From NCBI RefSeq assembly GCF_002797495.1, contig NZ_PGEZ01000001.1, positions 2,728,001 through 2,792,000 on the forward strand: a DNA stretch of 64,000 bases. The letters run 5' to 3'. The notes beneath the pieces are model-generated. The model was not told where the DNA came from. It did no database searches and saw only the letters and a list, made by a program, of their open reading frames with translations. A program made the position numbers and the translations under genes. This document shows positions 8,700-17,148 of the stretch, piece after piece. How positions within the stretch are numbered: the stretch's first letter is position 1; each line of letters starts with the position of its first letter. This DNA is from Mumia flava (GTDB lineage: Bacteria > Actinomycetota > Actinomycetes > Propionibacteriales > Nocardioidaceae).

Positions 8700-10807
8700 C
8701 GACCGTGCTCGACCGCAGCGACGTCGCGTCGGTCCCGCCGGCAGCGGCGGCCGGTCCGGTGGTCGCAGCCGCGGCGTGCGCCGTGGTCGGGGCGGTCGCG
8801 TCCGCCTCGGTCGCCGTCGGTCGGCCCGTCGGGCCGGCTGTCCTCGGGCTGTACCTGCTCGTCCCCGGCGTCCTGCTGCTGAGCCTGCGCCCGGCCGCGG
8901 CGTCGCGCTACGCCCTGCTCGTCCCCGCGGTCGGCCTGGCGACCACGATCGCGTGCGGCAGCCTCGCCCTGTGGCTGGGTCTGTGGGCCCCGGGCCTCCT
9001 GACCGTCCTCGCCGGCGCCGCGGTGGTGGTGGTGAGCGTACGGACGGTGCTGCGTCGCCGCTCGACGCTGATCGGCTGGGGAGGGGGTCGTCGACGCCTG
9101 CTCCGAGGGCCGGTCCGTCCGAGCCGGACCACGTCCGCGGTGGCGGTCTGCCTGGCCGTCGCGCTCGCCGCCTGGGTGGTCGCGGTCCTGGGTGCGCTCG
9201 ACGCCGACGCCCGTGCGGGCGGGCTGCTCGCGGTCGTCGGGTGGCCGTTCGGCATCGCTGTGGCCGCCGGTCTGGTCGGCTTCGGGCTCGCGCTGCGCGC
9301 TGGACGGACCGGGCTCGCCTCACTGGCGGCCCTCGTGCTCCTCGTGGTCGTGCGCGGCACCGGCACGCTCGCGTCGAGCGTCCCCGTCTACCACTGGACC
9401 TACAAGCACCTCGGCGTCGTCGACCTGATGCAGAGCCGCGGCTCGGTGCTGGGCGGGCTGGACGTGTACCAGGCGTGGCCGGGCTTCTTCGCCGGGGCGG
9501 CGTGGTTGTCGGACGCCTCGGGCATCGCGGCGATCGACCTGGCGCGGTGGACGACCCCGGCGCTCGAGCTCGCGCTCGGGCTCGCGGTCGCCGCGCTGGC
9601 GCGGGCGCTCGGCGGGTCACGGGACGTGGCCGTGGCCGCGGGTCTGGTCGCCGTCGTGGTGAACTGGGTCGGGCAGGACTACTTCGCGCCGCAGGCGGTC
9701 GCGATCGTGCTCGCGACCGCGGTGCTCGCGCTCGTCGTGGACCGTGAGGCTCCGCGCTCGGCGGCCTGGGCGGCGCTCGGGCTGTACGCGGCGCTGGTCG
9801 TGTCCCACCAGCTGACCCCGTACTGGGTGCTCGGGGCGACCCTGCTCCTCACCCTCGTGCTCCGCCGACGGTGGTGGCTGCCCGCCGCGATGGCCGCCCT
9901 CGCGCTCGGCTACCTCGCCCTGCACTACGACGCGGTCGCGCACTACGGGATCTTCAGCGGGTTCGGCGACGCGGTCCAGAATGCACGGACGACGATCGGC
10001 GTCGATCCGTCCGACCAGCAACGTCTCGACTCCACGGTGGCCCGCGCAGCCGCCCTCGCCGTCTGGGGATCGGCTGCCGCGGTGCTCGCCGTCGCGGCAC
10101 TGCGGCGCCGCGAGGGCTGGGTGATCACCGCGATCGTCGCGTTCAGCCCGTTCGCGCTGCTGCTCGCCCAGAGCTACGGGGGCGAGGCGGTCCTGCGGGT
10201 GATGCTGTTCACCGTGCCCGGCTGCGCGGTCGCGATCGCCGGCGCGGTCGTCGCTCTGCTGCGGGCGTCCTGGGTGCGCTTCACGGCAGGGGTCGTGTGG
10301 CTGGGTCTGCTGGCGGCCGTGTGCGCCCAGGCGACGTACGACTCGTGGTTCCTCGACCGGGTCTCGGAGGCGGAGGTCCGGACGTCGCGCCTGCTCCTCG
10401 ACGAGGTGCCGGGCGACGCGTACCTGTCGGCGGCGGTCCCGCGGTGGCCCGACCGCGCCACCGGCGCGTACGCGTGGCGGCTGGAGGACCAGTGGGACTT
10501 CGACCGCTCCGCCTACGCCATCGAGGCGGCCGACCTCGACTTCACCTCGGTCGTCGACGCCGTGCTGCTGGAGCGGTCGATCCGGAGCAGCGCCGCGCTT
10601 CCGACGTATCTGATCTTCTCCGACGCGATGGACGCCTACGCCGACTACTACGGCCTCTACCCTCCGGGGACGCTCGACCGGATGCGCGACCTGCTGGTGA
10701 CGCGCTCCGGGTGGGACGTCGTCCTCGCCGAGGACGGCGTGCTGGTGCTCCGCTACCTTCCGGGCGGGCTCACCGACACGCCTGCTGCGACGTGGCGGGC
10801 ACGATGA
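8696..10807 (+). CDS. Large multi-pass membrane protein, possible GT-C glycosyltransferase or polymerase
   Basis: A 703-residue integral membrane protein with about 13 to 15 hydrophobic helices, then a soluble C-terminal part (about 560-703). After the first helices, an extracytoplasmic-looking loop reads VPVYHWTYKHLGVVDLMQSR and GGLDVYQAWPGFF, and a later one has an FSGFGDAVQNAR stretch. Acidic and aromatic residues in loops are typical of GT-C enzymes that use polyprenyl-phosphate sugars, but I see no diagnostic motif. ATG 8696 overlaps the flippase stop. It may polymerise or decorate the exported glycan. Function is unassigned. Confidence 0.7.
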   Translation: MTTVLDRSDVASVPPAAAAGPVVAAAACAVVGAVASASVAVGRPVGPAVLGLYLLVPGVLLLSLRPAAASRYALLVPAVGLATTIACGSLALWLGLWAPGLLTVLAGAAVVVVSVRTVLRRRSTLIGWGGGRRRLLRGPVRPSRTTSAVAVCLAVALAAWVVAVLGALDADARAGGLLAVVGWPFGIAVAAGLVGFGLALRAGRTGLASLAALVLLVVVRGTGTLASSVPVYHWTYKHLGVVDLMQSRGSVLGGLDVYQAWPGFFAGAAWLSDASGIAAIDLARWTTPALELALGLAVAALARALGGSRDVAVAAGLVAVVVNWVGQDYFAPQAVAIVLATAVLALVVDREAPRSAAWAALGLYAALVVSHQLTPYWVLGATLLLTLVLRRRWWLPAAMAALALGYLALHYDAVAHYGIFSGFGDAVQNARTTIGVDPSDQQRLDSTVARAAALAVWGSAAAVLAVAALRRREGWVITAIVAFSPFALLLAQSYGGEAVLRVMLFTVPGCAVAIAGAVVALLRASWVRFTAGVVWLGLLAAVCAQATYDSWFLDRVSEAEVRTSRLLLDEVPGDAYLSAAVPRWPDRATGAYAWRLEDQWDFDRSAYAIEAADLDFTSVVDAVLLERSIRSSAALPTYLIFSDAMDAYADYYGLYPPGTLDRMRDLLVTRSGWDVVLAEDGVLVLRYLPGGLTDTPAATWRAR

Positions 10808-11784
10808 CCGCTGAGCGCGTCAGCGTCGTGGTGCCGGTCTACCGCGTCGAGGCGTACGTGGCCGACTGCGTCCGCTCGATCGCGGCCCAGACGCGCAGGG
10901 TCGACGAGCTGGTCCTCGTCGACGACCGCGGCGGTGATGCCTCGGTGCGGATCGCCGTGGAGGCAGCGCGCCGTGGCGGGCTGGACCCGACGATCGTCCG
11001 GATGCCGGCGAACGCGGGGCCGGGTGCCGCGCGCAACGCCGGGCTCGCGGCGTCGGGCGGGAGCCTCGTCTGGTTCTGCGACGCCGACGACGTCGCCGCC
11101 CCACGGCTCGTGGAGCGGCTGGTGCGGGCCCTGGAGGCGTCCGGTGCGGACTCCGCGACGTGCCGGACCCTGCGCTTCGGCGGCGGCGCTCCGGAGGGTC
11201 CGGTCGAGGAGCCGCTCGGTGCGGACGTCCTGACCGGGCGTGCGTTCGCGATCGCGCTCCTCGACGGACGCGTGCGTGGATATCCGGCGAACCGGATCTT
11301 TCGCCGCACCGGTCTCGGTGACGCGCCGTTCCCGGACGGAGTGGCGTACGAGGACCTCGGGACCGTCCTGCGTCTGGCGCTCGCGTCGGAGCGGGTCGCG
11401 GTCGTCGACGAGCCGCTCTACCGGTACCGCCGCAGCGCGGGGTCGCTCTCGAGCCGGTTCGGCCCGCACACCTTCGATCTCCTCGCCCAGCTGGCCGACG
11501 TCGAACGGGCGCTGAGCGGGGACCGGGACCCGCAGCTGCGCGCCGCGTTCCGTCGCTACCGCTACCGCGAGGTGATCCTCCCGCTCGCCAACATGGCGCT
11601 GCGGGCGCAGCACGCGGACGGTCGCGCCCCGCTGAACAGCCGGGCCGTGCGCGACGCCCGCGCGCTCGTACGGACCCGCGACCTCGCCGTGCTGGCGGCA
11701 CGAGGATCGTGGCCGCTGGCGCGGGCGGCGGCGGTCCTGCGCACCTCGCCGAGGCTGTACTCCGGTGCATTGAGGGTCCGGTGA
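10804..11784 (+). CDS. Family 2 glycosyltransferase
   Basis: A 326-residue GT2 enzyme. The N-terminus VSVVVPVYRVEAYVADCV, the LVLVDDRGGDAS stretch, GPGAARNAGL and the metal-binding WFCDADD (Asp93, Asp95, Asp96) are all present, as is the later EDLGTVLRL segment that usually supplies the catalytic base region. ATG 10804 overlaps the previous stop (ATGA), and the 3' end overlaps the next gene. The sequence resembles capsule or teichoic-acid transferases of the EpsJ/TagF-N type, but the sugar is unknown. Confidence 0.85.
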   Translation: MTAERVSVVVPVYRVEAYVADCVRSIAAQTRRVDELVLVDDRGGDASVRIAVEAARRGGLDPTIVRMPANAGPGAARNAGLAASGGSLVWFCDADDVAAPRLVERLVRALEASGADSATCRTLRFGGGAPEGPVEEPLGADVLTGRAFAIALLDGRVRGYPANRIFRRTGLGDAPFPDGVAYEDLGTVLRLALASERVAVVDEPLYRYRRSAGSLSSRFGPHTFDLLAQLADVERALSGDRDPQLRAAFRRYRYREVILPLANMALRAQHADGRAPLNSRAVRDARALVRTRDLAVLAARGSWPLARAAAVLRTSPRLYSGALRVR

Positions 11785-12929
11785 GCGCGATGGCCGACCG
11801 GCACCTCGTGCTCGCGATGGACAGCCTGGACGCGCTCGGGGGCGTGCAGCGGGTGCTGCGGCAGGTCGGTGACGGCCTCGCCGACCGCGGGGTCCGGGTC
11901 GAGCTGCTCGGACTGTTCCCCGACGCCGATCCGTACGTGATGCCGAGCCGGGGACTCGCCGACGAGCACGTGCTCGTCGGCGCGTCCCCGACCCTGCTGT
12001 ACTCGCCGACGACACCGTGGCGCCGTGCCAAGCTGCGCGTGCGCGGGCAGGGGGGCGGTGTCGGGGCCTTCGACCGCGGTGTCGTCCGGCTGCGCGACTA
12101 CCTCGCCGCACGGCCGGATGCGGTGGTGGTCGCCACGCAGCTGCGCTCCGCGGAGTACCTCGCCGCCGCCGGGCTGGGTGGCCGACGGTTCGTCGTGCAG
12201 TACCACGACTCGTACGAGGCGGCGCTGCTGCACCGCGACGTCGCGCGGCTGCGCCGGCTCGCCCGGCGCGCGGGCGCGGTCGGACTGCTCAACGAGACCG
12301 ACCGGCGGGCGTTCGAGCGTGCGGGCGTCGCGGGGACGGTCACCCTGCGCAATCCCGTCGACGTCACCGGGCTCGGCCGGGACGGGCTCGTCGAGCGGCG
12401 CGAGCCGGTGATCGTCTCCGGGAGCCGCTACGACGACCAGAAGGCCCTGCACGTGATGATCGAGGCGTGGTCCCGGGTGGCGCCGCGGCATCCGGGGTGG
12501 CGCCTGGACCTCTACGGGGACGGGCCGCTGCGCGGCCCGCTGGCCGGCCAGATCGACCGCCTCGGGGTGCCCGCGCGGCTGTGCGGACCGACCGACGACC
12601 TGCAGGGCGTGTTCGCGCGCAGCTCCGTGCACGCGCTGTCGAGCGTCCACGAGGGCATGGGGCTGGTGATCGCGGAGGCGATGTGCGCGGGCCTGCCGAC
12701 GGTGAGCACCGATGCGGGCGCGGGGGTGCGTGAGCTGGTCCGCCCGGGCCGCAGCGGCGTGCTGGTCGACGTCGGTGACGTCGACGGGTTCGCTGCGGCC
12801 CTCGACGGGCTGGTCGGTTCCCCGGCGCTACGAGCCGAGCTGGGCGCCGGGGCCCGCCGGCTGATCGAGCATCACGACGAGCCTCGCGTGCTGGACGAGT
12901 GGGCGGCGTTCCTCGCCGAGCGGTGGTAG
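11781..12929 (+). CDS. Family 4 glycosyltransferase
   Basis: A 382-residue GT-B fold retaining glycosyltransferase. The N-terminal domain opens LVLAMDSLDALGGVQRVL (the LGGVQR-type acceptor loop of GT4), the hinge follows near 200, and the C-terminal domain has SGSRYDDQKALHVMIEAW, LDLYGDGPLR and the EX7E motif in SVHEGMGLVIAEAM. The GTG at 11781 overlaps the upstream stop; an ATG nine bases later (11790) is a plausible alternative. It is the last gene of the iron-box-preceded polysaccharide operon and converges with the GH16 gene 19 bases away. Confidence 0.85.
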   Translation: MSAMADRHLVLAMDSLDALGGVQRVLRQVGDGLADRGVRVELLGLFPDADPYVMPSRGLADEHVLVGASPTLLYSPTTPWRRAKLRVRGQGGGVGAFDRGVVRLRDYLAARPDAVVVATQLRSAEYLAAAGLGGRRFVVQYHDSYEAALLHRDVARLRRLARRAGAVGLLNETDRRAFERAGVAGTVTLRNPVDVTGLGRDGLVERREPVIVSGSRYDDQKALHVMIEAWSRVAPRHPGWRLDLYGDGPLRGPLAGQIDRLGVPARLCGPTDDLQGVFARSSVHALSSVHEGMGLVIAEAMCAGLPTVSTDAGAGVRELVRPGRSGVLVDVGDVDGFAAALDGLVGSPALRAELGAGARRLIEHHDEPRVLDEWAAFLAERW

Positions 12930-12948
12930 GCCCCGACGCGGCCTCGGC

Positions 12949-13836
12949 TCAGTCGGCGTGCACGCGCACCCAGTCGACCAGCAGCTCGGCCGGGAACACC
13001 GTCGAGTCGTCGGGCGGCCCGGGCCAGCTGCCGCCGACGGCGAGGTTCAGCAGGAGGACCTGCGGGCCGTCGAACGGCCAGCGCTGCTCGCCGCTCAGGT
13101 CCGCGCGCAGGATCCGATGGTGCTCCGTCCCGTCGAGCGTGAAGACCAGCGCGTCGCCGGTCCAGTCCACGCCGTAGACGTGCCACCCGTCGGCCAGCGG
13201 CTCGTCCAGCGTCGTGGTTCCCAGGGCCTGCCAGCGGCCGCCGTCGGCGGGCTCGCGCGAGGCCGCGTGCGCGTTGGCGTGCAGGTCGCGGGTGTCGCCG
13301 AACGTCTCGAGCACGTCGATCTCGCCCGAACGCGGCCAGCCGACCGACTCGTGGTCCTGGCCGAGGGTCCAGAACGCCGACCACAGCCCTTGACCCGCCG
13401 GGACCTTGATCCGTGCCTCGATCCGTCCGTACGTGAACGCCTGCAGCGACTCGATCCGCGCGGAGGTGTACGCGGCCGGGCGTCCTTCGGCGTCGAGGGT
13501 GGGCTCGGCGAGGGCGCGGATCCTCAGGTGGCCCTCGCCGTCCAGCGCGACGTTGTCGGCCTCGGAGGTGTAGGCCTGCAGCTCGTCGTTGCCCCAACCG
13601 CCGGCGCCGGTCAGGATGCGCCAGCGCCCGGTCGACGGCGGTGCCCCGGCATCGCCGTCGAACTCGTCCGACCAGACCAGTGCGGCCGGCTCGTCGGCCC
13701 CGGACGCGGTGCAGCCGACGAGGAGGACCGCGGCGAGCGCCGCCGCCGTCGCCGCGGCGACGCGGGGACGGAGTCGGCCGGAGCGGCGGCGCGTCTGGCG
13801 TGGGTGACCCGGAGCAGGGGCCGGCACGCGGATCAC
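12949..13836 (-). CDS. GH16 endo-glycanase lipoprotein (beta-glucanase-like)
   Basis: A 295-residue exported lipoprotein. The N-terminus is Arg-rich, followed by a hydrophobic stretch and lipobox LVGC with Cys42 as the lipidation site. The mature part is a single GH16 jelly-roll domain (about 53-295) with WSDEFDG near its start and the catalytic EIDVLE motif (Glu172 nucleophile, Asp174, Glu177 acid/base). GH16 enzymes cut beta-1,3 or mixed beta-glucans, agar-type galactans or related polymers; specificity is not readable here. Its GTG start at 13836 overlaps the stop of the chorismate-lyase gene, so it is translationally tied to an aromatic-acid operon, an unexpected partnership. It may trim the polymer made by the adjacent glycosyltransferase operon. 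Confidence 0.85.
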   Translation of the reverse strand: MIRVPAPAPGHPRQTRRRSGRLRPRVAAATAAALAAVLLVGCTASGADEPAALVWSDEFDGDAGAPPSTGRWRILTGAGGWGNDELQAYTSEADNVALDGEGHLRIRALAEPTLDAEGRPAAYTSARIESLQAFTYGRIEARIKVPAGQGLWSAFWTLGQDHESVGWPRSGEIDVLETFGDTRDLHANAHAASREPADGGRWQALGTTTLDEPLADGWHVYGVDWTGDALVFTLDGTEHHRILRADLSGEQRWPFDGPQVLLLNLAVGGSWPGPPDDSTVFPAELLVDWVRVHAD

Positions 13837-14465
13837 CGGCCGAAGACGCACGGGGCGAACCACTCGGTGAACCCGGCCATCGGCCGGCCGTCGTCGCGTC
13901 GCCGCATCAGGTAGCGCCGCGACGGCAGCGGGTCGCCGGCGCGGACCGCGCCCGACAACCGCCGTGCCCGCGGGCCGCACGGACTGAGGCCCCAGCGGCG
14001 CAGCTCGCGATCGACCGTCACGGCGCTCGCGGCGAGCGCGCGTCCGATCGGCTCGTCGCTGGACGCGAGTCGGCGGGCGACGTCGACCGGCAGCCGGTCG
14101 AGCACGATCACGGCGCGCGACGCGCCGTACCGGCGGCCGTCGCGGCCGCGGTGCCCGATCTCGCGTACGAGGAGCGTCTCGTCGCCGTGGGCGTCGAGCA
14201 GGTCGTACGCGTCCCGGACCGCCTCGCCCGTCTGGTGGGCGCTGGTCCCGGTGTACCCGGAGCCCTGGTCTGCGAGCGTCTCCAGGGCGTCGTGGAGCGG
14301 GAGGAGCCAGTGCTCGTCGACGACCACGTCGATCGGGGTCCCGGTGAGGATCTCCAGCGACGTCGTGGTCAGGCCGTCGCCGCGCAGCACCAGCTGCTCG
14401 ACCCGTCCCAGCCCGGGGATGTCGTCGGACGCTCCGCGCGCACTCGGCTCGGTCGACGTCCTCAT
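13833..14465 (-). CDS. Chorismate pyruvate-lyase-like protein (DUF98, Rv2949c type)
   Basis: A 210-residue cytoplasmic protein. From memory it resembles mycobacterial Rv2949c, which converts chorismate to 4-hydroxybenzoate and pyruvate. Corresponding segments here are LTTTSLEILTGTPIDV (32-47), LLVREIGHRGRDG (98-110), VIVLDRLPVDVARRL (119-133) followed by DEPIGRALAAS, and a C-terminal RRYLMRR ... FTEWFAP. ATG 14465 overlaps the stop of the A-T-TE gene (ATGA). In Mycobacterium the lyase gene neighbours fadD22, an A-T enzyme that loads 4-hydroxybenzoate; here it neighbours an A-T-TE enzyme. The predicted product is 4-hydroxybenzoate. The assignment is by remembered motif similarity, so it needs a profile search. 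Confidence 0.7.
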   Translation of the reverse strand: MRTSTEPSARGASDDIPGLGRVEQLVLRGDGLTTTSLEILTGTPIDVVVDEHWLLPLHDALETLADQGSGYTGTSAHQTGEAVRDAYDLLDAHGDETLLVREIGHRGRDGRRYGASRAVIVLDRLPVDVARRLASSDEPIGRALAASAVTVDRELRRWGLSPCGPRARRLSGAVRAGDPLPSRRYLMRRRDDGRPMAGFTEWFAPCVFGR

Positions 14466-17038
14466 CGGGCGTCCTCCCACGTGGCGACGGCGTCGCCGAT
14501 CCGCGCGGCGACGGCGTCGACGTAGGGCGGCTTGAGGATGCCGACGTGGTTCGTCTCCAGCTCGTGCACCCGCCGCGGTCCGACCAGGACCTGGTCCCAC
14601 CAGCGTCGGTCGTCGATGTTCTCGCGAGTCAGGAAGAGCTCGGTGGGGCCGTCCCACGGCCGCGGCCGGTAGCGGTCGGTCAGCCGTAGTCCGTGCTGGA
14701 AGAACACGTCGTTGCGGGTCGGCACGGAGTACGGGTAGAGCCCGGCGCCGAGCAGCTGGAGGCGGGTCCGCCACAGCTCGGTCCGGGTCTGCTCGCGGCC
14801 GCCCGCGATCCTGATCCGGGGGGCGGGGTCGCCGGAGGCGACGGCCGCCGACGGCGGCAGCACGGTGTCGAGCAGCACGAGCAGCGGGGTCGGTCGCCCG
14901 GCGGCCTGGAGGCGGTGGGCGAGCTCGAGCGCGAAGAGCCCGCCGAGCGAGTGGCCGACCAGGACGAGCGGTCCGTCGGGGTGGAGCCGGTCGACGTGTC
15001 GGTGGTAGCGGCGGGCGGCGGCCGCCACGGACCAGTCGGGGATCCCGAGGTTCTCCAGCCCGTGGGTCTGCAGCGCGTGGACGGGCCGGTCGGTGCCGAC
15101 CAGACGGGCGAGGTCGGAGAACAGCAGGCCGGTCCCGCCGGCTCCGGCCAGGCAGACGACCGGCGCCGCGTCGCCCGCCGAGCTCAGGCGGAGCAGGACG
15201 GCCGGGTCGCCGGCCGCCGCGGTGCGCCGGCGACGCCGGGTCCGGGAGGCGACCAGCGCGGCCAGCTCGCGCAGCGTCGCCGCGGAGCCGAGCGCCGAGG
15301 TCGGCAGGTCCACGCCGGTGGCGTCGCGGACCGCGTCGAGCATCTCCTCGACGGCGAGCGAGTCGCCTCCCAGCGCGGTGAAGCTCTCGTCGCGTCCGAC
15401 CTCCTCCAGCTCGAGGCACCGGCACCAGATCCCGGCGAGCAGCGCTTCCCACTGGTCGGCGGGGCCCGGACGGAGGGCGCGTGTCGGCGGCCGGGGCAGC
15501 GCCTGCCGGTCGACCTTGCCGCGCTCGGTGCGGGGGAGGTCGGCGAGCAGGACGACGTGCTGCGGCACCATCCAGGCCGGGAGACGTGCGGCGAGCGCCG
15601 CGCGCAGGGCGGCGACGGACGGCGTACGGCGGTCGGGGTCGGGACAGGCGTAGGCGACGAGTGCGGTCTCGCGGCCGGTTCCGCGGGCCAGGACGACCGC
15701 GTCGACGATCTCGGGCACGTCGCGTAGCACGGCCTCCACCTCGGCCGGCTCGACGAGGTACCCGCGGACCTTGACGGCCGAGTCCGCCCGTCCGCCGAGG
15801 ACCAGCGATCCGTCGGGCAACAGGCGGCCGAGGTCCCCCGAGGTGTACGACGTACGGCCGTCGGGCTCGGTGCCGAAGGCGGCGGCGGTCCGTGCGGGGT
15901 CGCGCCAGTAGCCGCTCGCGAGGTGGTGGGACCGGACCACGATCCGGCCCACGGTGCCCGCCGGTGCGGCTGCGCCGGCCTCGTCGAGCACGAGGACCTC
16001 CTTGCCCTCGACGGGGCGGCCCGCCGGGACGATGCCCTCGGGAGCGGGCTCGTGCGGCTCGAGGTGGAAGAACGTGAGGTGGCCCGTCTCGGACGAGCCG
16101 AGGTAGTTCGAGAACCGTGCCGCGGGCAGCGCCGCGCGGGCTGCCGCGACGTCGCGTCCGTGCACCGGCTCCCCGCAGGTCGAGATCTGCCGGACGGTCG
16201 GGTAGGTCGTGCCGGCGGGCACCGCAGCGGTCAGCGACCGGAGCAGCGAGGGGGTGGCGTGGAGGGTGGTGACCCGCTCGAGCAGGGCGGGCAGGGAGCG
16301 GGTGCCGTGCGTACGCGGGTCGTGACAGACCAGGGTCGCGCCGTTCAGCAGGGTCATGAAGACGACCTCCTGGCCGGCGGCGAACGCGCTCGGGAGCACG
16401 AGCGCGACGCGGTCGCCCGGCACGATGCCCATCGCACGGGCCGACAGCCGTGCGCCGTTCGCGACGGTCGCGTGACTGAGCACGACGCCCTTCGGTGCGC
16501 CGCTCGAGCCGGAGGTGAAGACCAGCGTGGCGGGGTCGTCGGCGTGTCCGACGGCCGTGGGCCACGCGGCCGGGCTCGGGTCCGGTGCCGCCGGGTCGTT
16601 CGGGTGCACCGACAGGATCGTGGGCTCGGAGCCGGCCAGGTCGCGCGCGCGGTGGCGGGTCGCCTCGCTCGCGACGATCTGGGTCGCGGCCGCGCCGTCG
16701 AGGATCGCCCGGAGGCGGTCGTCGGGGAGGGTCGCGTCGAGGGCGACCAGCGGGCGGCCGGACAGCACGACGCCGAGCATCGCCACGATCCCGGCGACAT
16801 CCTGCTCCGCCAGGACGGCGACGGGGCCCTCGCCGCGGGACGTGCGCCGCGCCAGCGCCGTCGCGAGCCGGGCGAGCTGGGCGTAGGTGAGGCGGTGGTC
16901 GTGCGCGACGACGGCGTCGGCAGGGCCGTGGCGCTCCACGACCGCGTGGAGGCGGTCCAGCAGCGGCCGGCGGTCCGGCGAAGCGTCGAGGGGTCCGGCC
17001 GGCGTGGCGACCGCGGAGGGAACGGCGGTGCTGGACAC
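14462..17038 (-). CDS. Free-standing NRPS-like A-T-TE enzyme for a non-amino acid
   Basis: An 858-residue enzyme with adenylation (about 15-520), carrier (about 530-600) and thioesterase (about 615-858) domains and no condensation domain. Motifs: FTSGSSGAPKG (174-184), YTSGDLG (398-404), catalytic Lys508 in RGKVD, phosphopantetheine site LGGDSL with Ser560, GHSLGG with Ser697, Asp724 and His831. In the substrate pocket the Asp that normally binds an alpha-amino group is replaced by Ala (SAFAAGQEVVF), and the usual YGPTE is YLGSSETG. A substrate lacking an amino group, such as an aryl acid, is therefore likely. GTG 17038 is preceded by GGGAGA. An iron box lies 35 bases upstream, and the chorismate-lyase gene follows directly. 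Confidence 0.85.
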   Translation of the reverse strand: MSSTAVPSAVATPAGPLDASPDRRPLLDRLHAVVERHGPADAVVAHDHRLTYAQLARLATALARRTSRGEGPVAVLAEQDVAGIVAMLGVVLSGRPLVALDATLPDDRLRAILDGAAATQIVASEATRHRARDLAGSEPTILSVHPNDPAAPDPSPAAWPTAVGHADDPATLVFTSGSSGAPKGVVLSHATVANGARLSARAMGIVPGDRVALVLPSAFAAGQEVVFMTLLNGATLVCHDPRTHGTRSLPALLERVTTLHATPSLLRSLTAAVPAGTTYPTVRQISTCGEPVHGRDVAAARAALPAARFSNYLGSSETGHLTFFHLEPHEPAPEGIVPAGRPVEGKEVLVLDEAGAAAPAGTVGRIVVRSHHLASGYWRDPARTAAAFGTEPDGRTSYTSGDLGRLLPDGSLVLGGRADSAVKVRGYLVEPAEVEAVLRDVPEIVDAVVLARGTGRETALVAYACPDPDRRTPSVAALRAALAARLPAWMVPQHVVLLADLPRTERGKVDRQALPRPPTRALRPGPADQWEALLAGIWCRCLELEEVGRDESFTALGGDSLAVEEMLDAVRDATGVDLPTSALGSAATLRELAALVASRTRRRRRTAAAGDPAVLLRLSSAGDAAPVVCLAGAGGTGLLFSDLARLVGTDRPVHALQTHGLENLGIPDWSVAAAARRYHRHVDRLHPDGPLVLVGHSLGGLFALELAHRLQAAGRPTPLLVLLDTVLPPSAAVASGDPAPRIRIAGGREQTRTELWRTRLQLLGAGLYPYSVPTRNDVFFQHGLRLTDRYRPRPWDGPTELFLTRENIDDRRWWDQVLVGPRRVHELETNHVGILKPPYVDAVAARIGDAVATWEDAR

Positions 17039-17072
17039 GTGGGGCTCTCCCGATGGCTGAGACAGATCGAAG

Positions 17073-17091
17073 TTACCTTAGCCTACCCTTC
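17073..17091. promoter_or_regulatory. DtxR/IdeR-type iron box between divergent genes
   Basis: TTACCTTAGCCTACCCTTC matches the inverted iron-box consensus TTAGGTTAGCCTAACCTAA at 14 of 19 positions. It sits 35 bases from the start of the A-T-TE operon on one side and about 58 bases from the secreted-protein gene on the other, so one repressor dimer pair could silence both under iron-replete conditions. Confidence 0.7.
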
Positions 17092-17101
17092 ATCAGATGT
17101 T
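17088..17101. promoter_or_regulatory. Shared palindromic motif next to the iron box
   Basis: CTTCATCAGATGTT, containing the odd-centred palindrome CATCAGATG. The identical 14 bases recur at 28938-28951, again directly after an iron box, and near-copies flank the box at 4193. A candidate second operator; the protein that binds it is not known. Confidence 0.5.
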
Positions 17102-17148
17102 ACGGTCCTCCCGAGGACTTCTCCTCACGCGATCCGTGAAAGGACACC

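Noticed and set aside
7116-9620. 834-codon open frame antisense to the flippase and membrane-protein genes
   Set aside because: Composition is Arg/Pro/Gly/Asp-rich, no motif, and it ignores the gene boundaries of the opposite operon.
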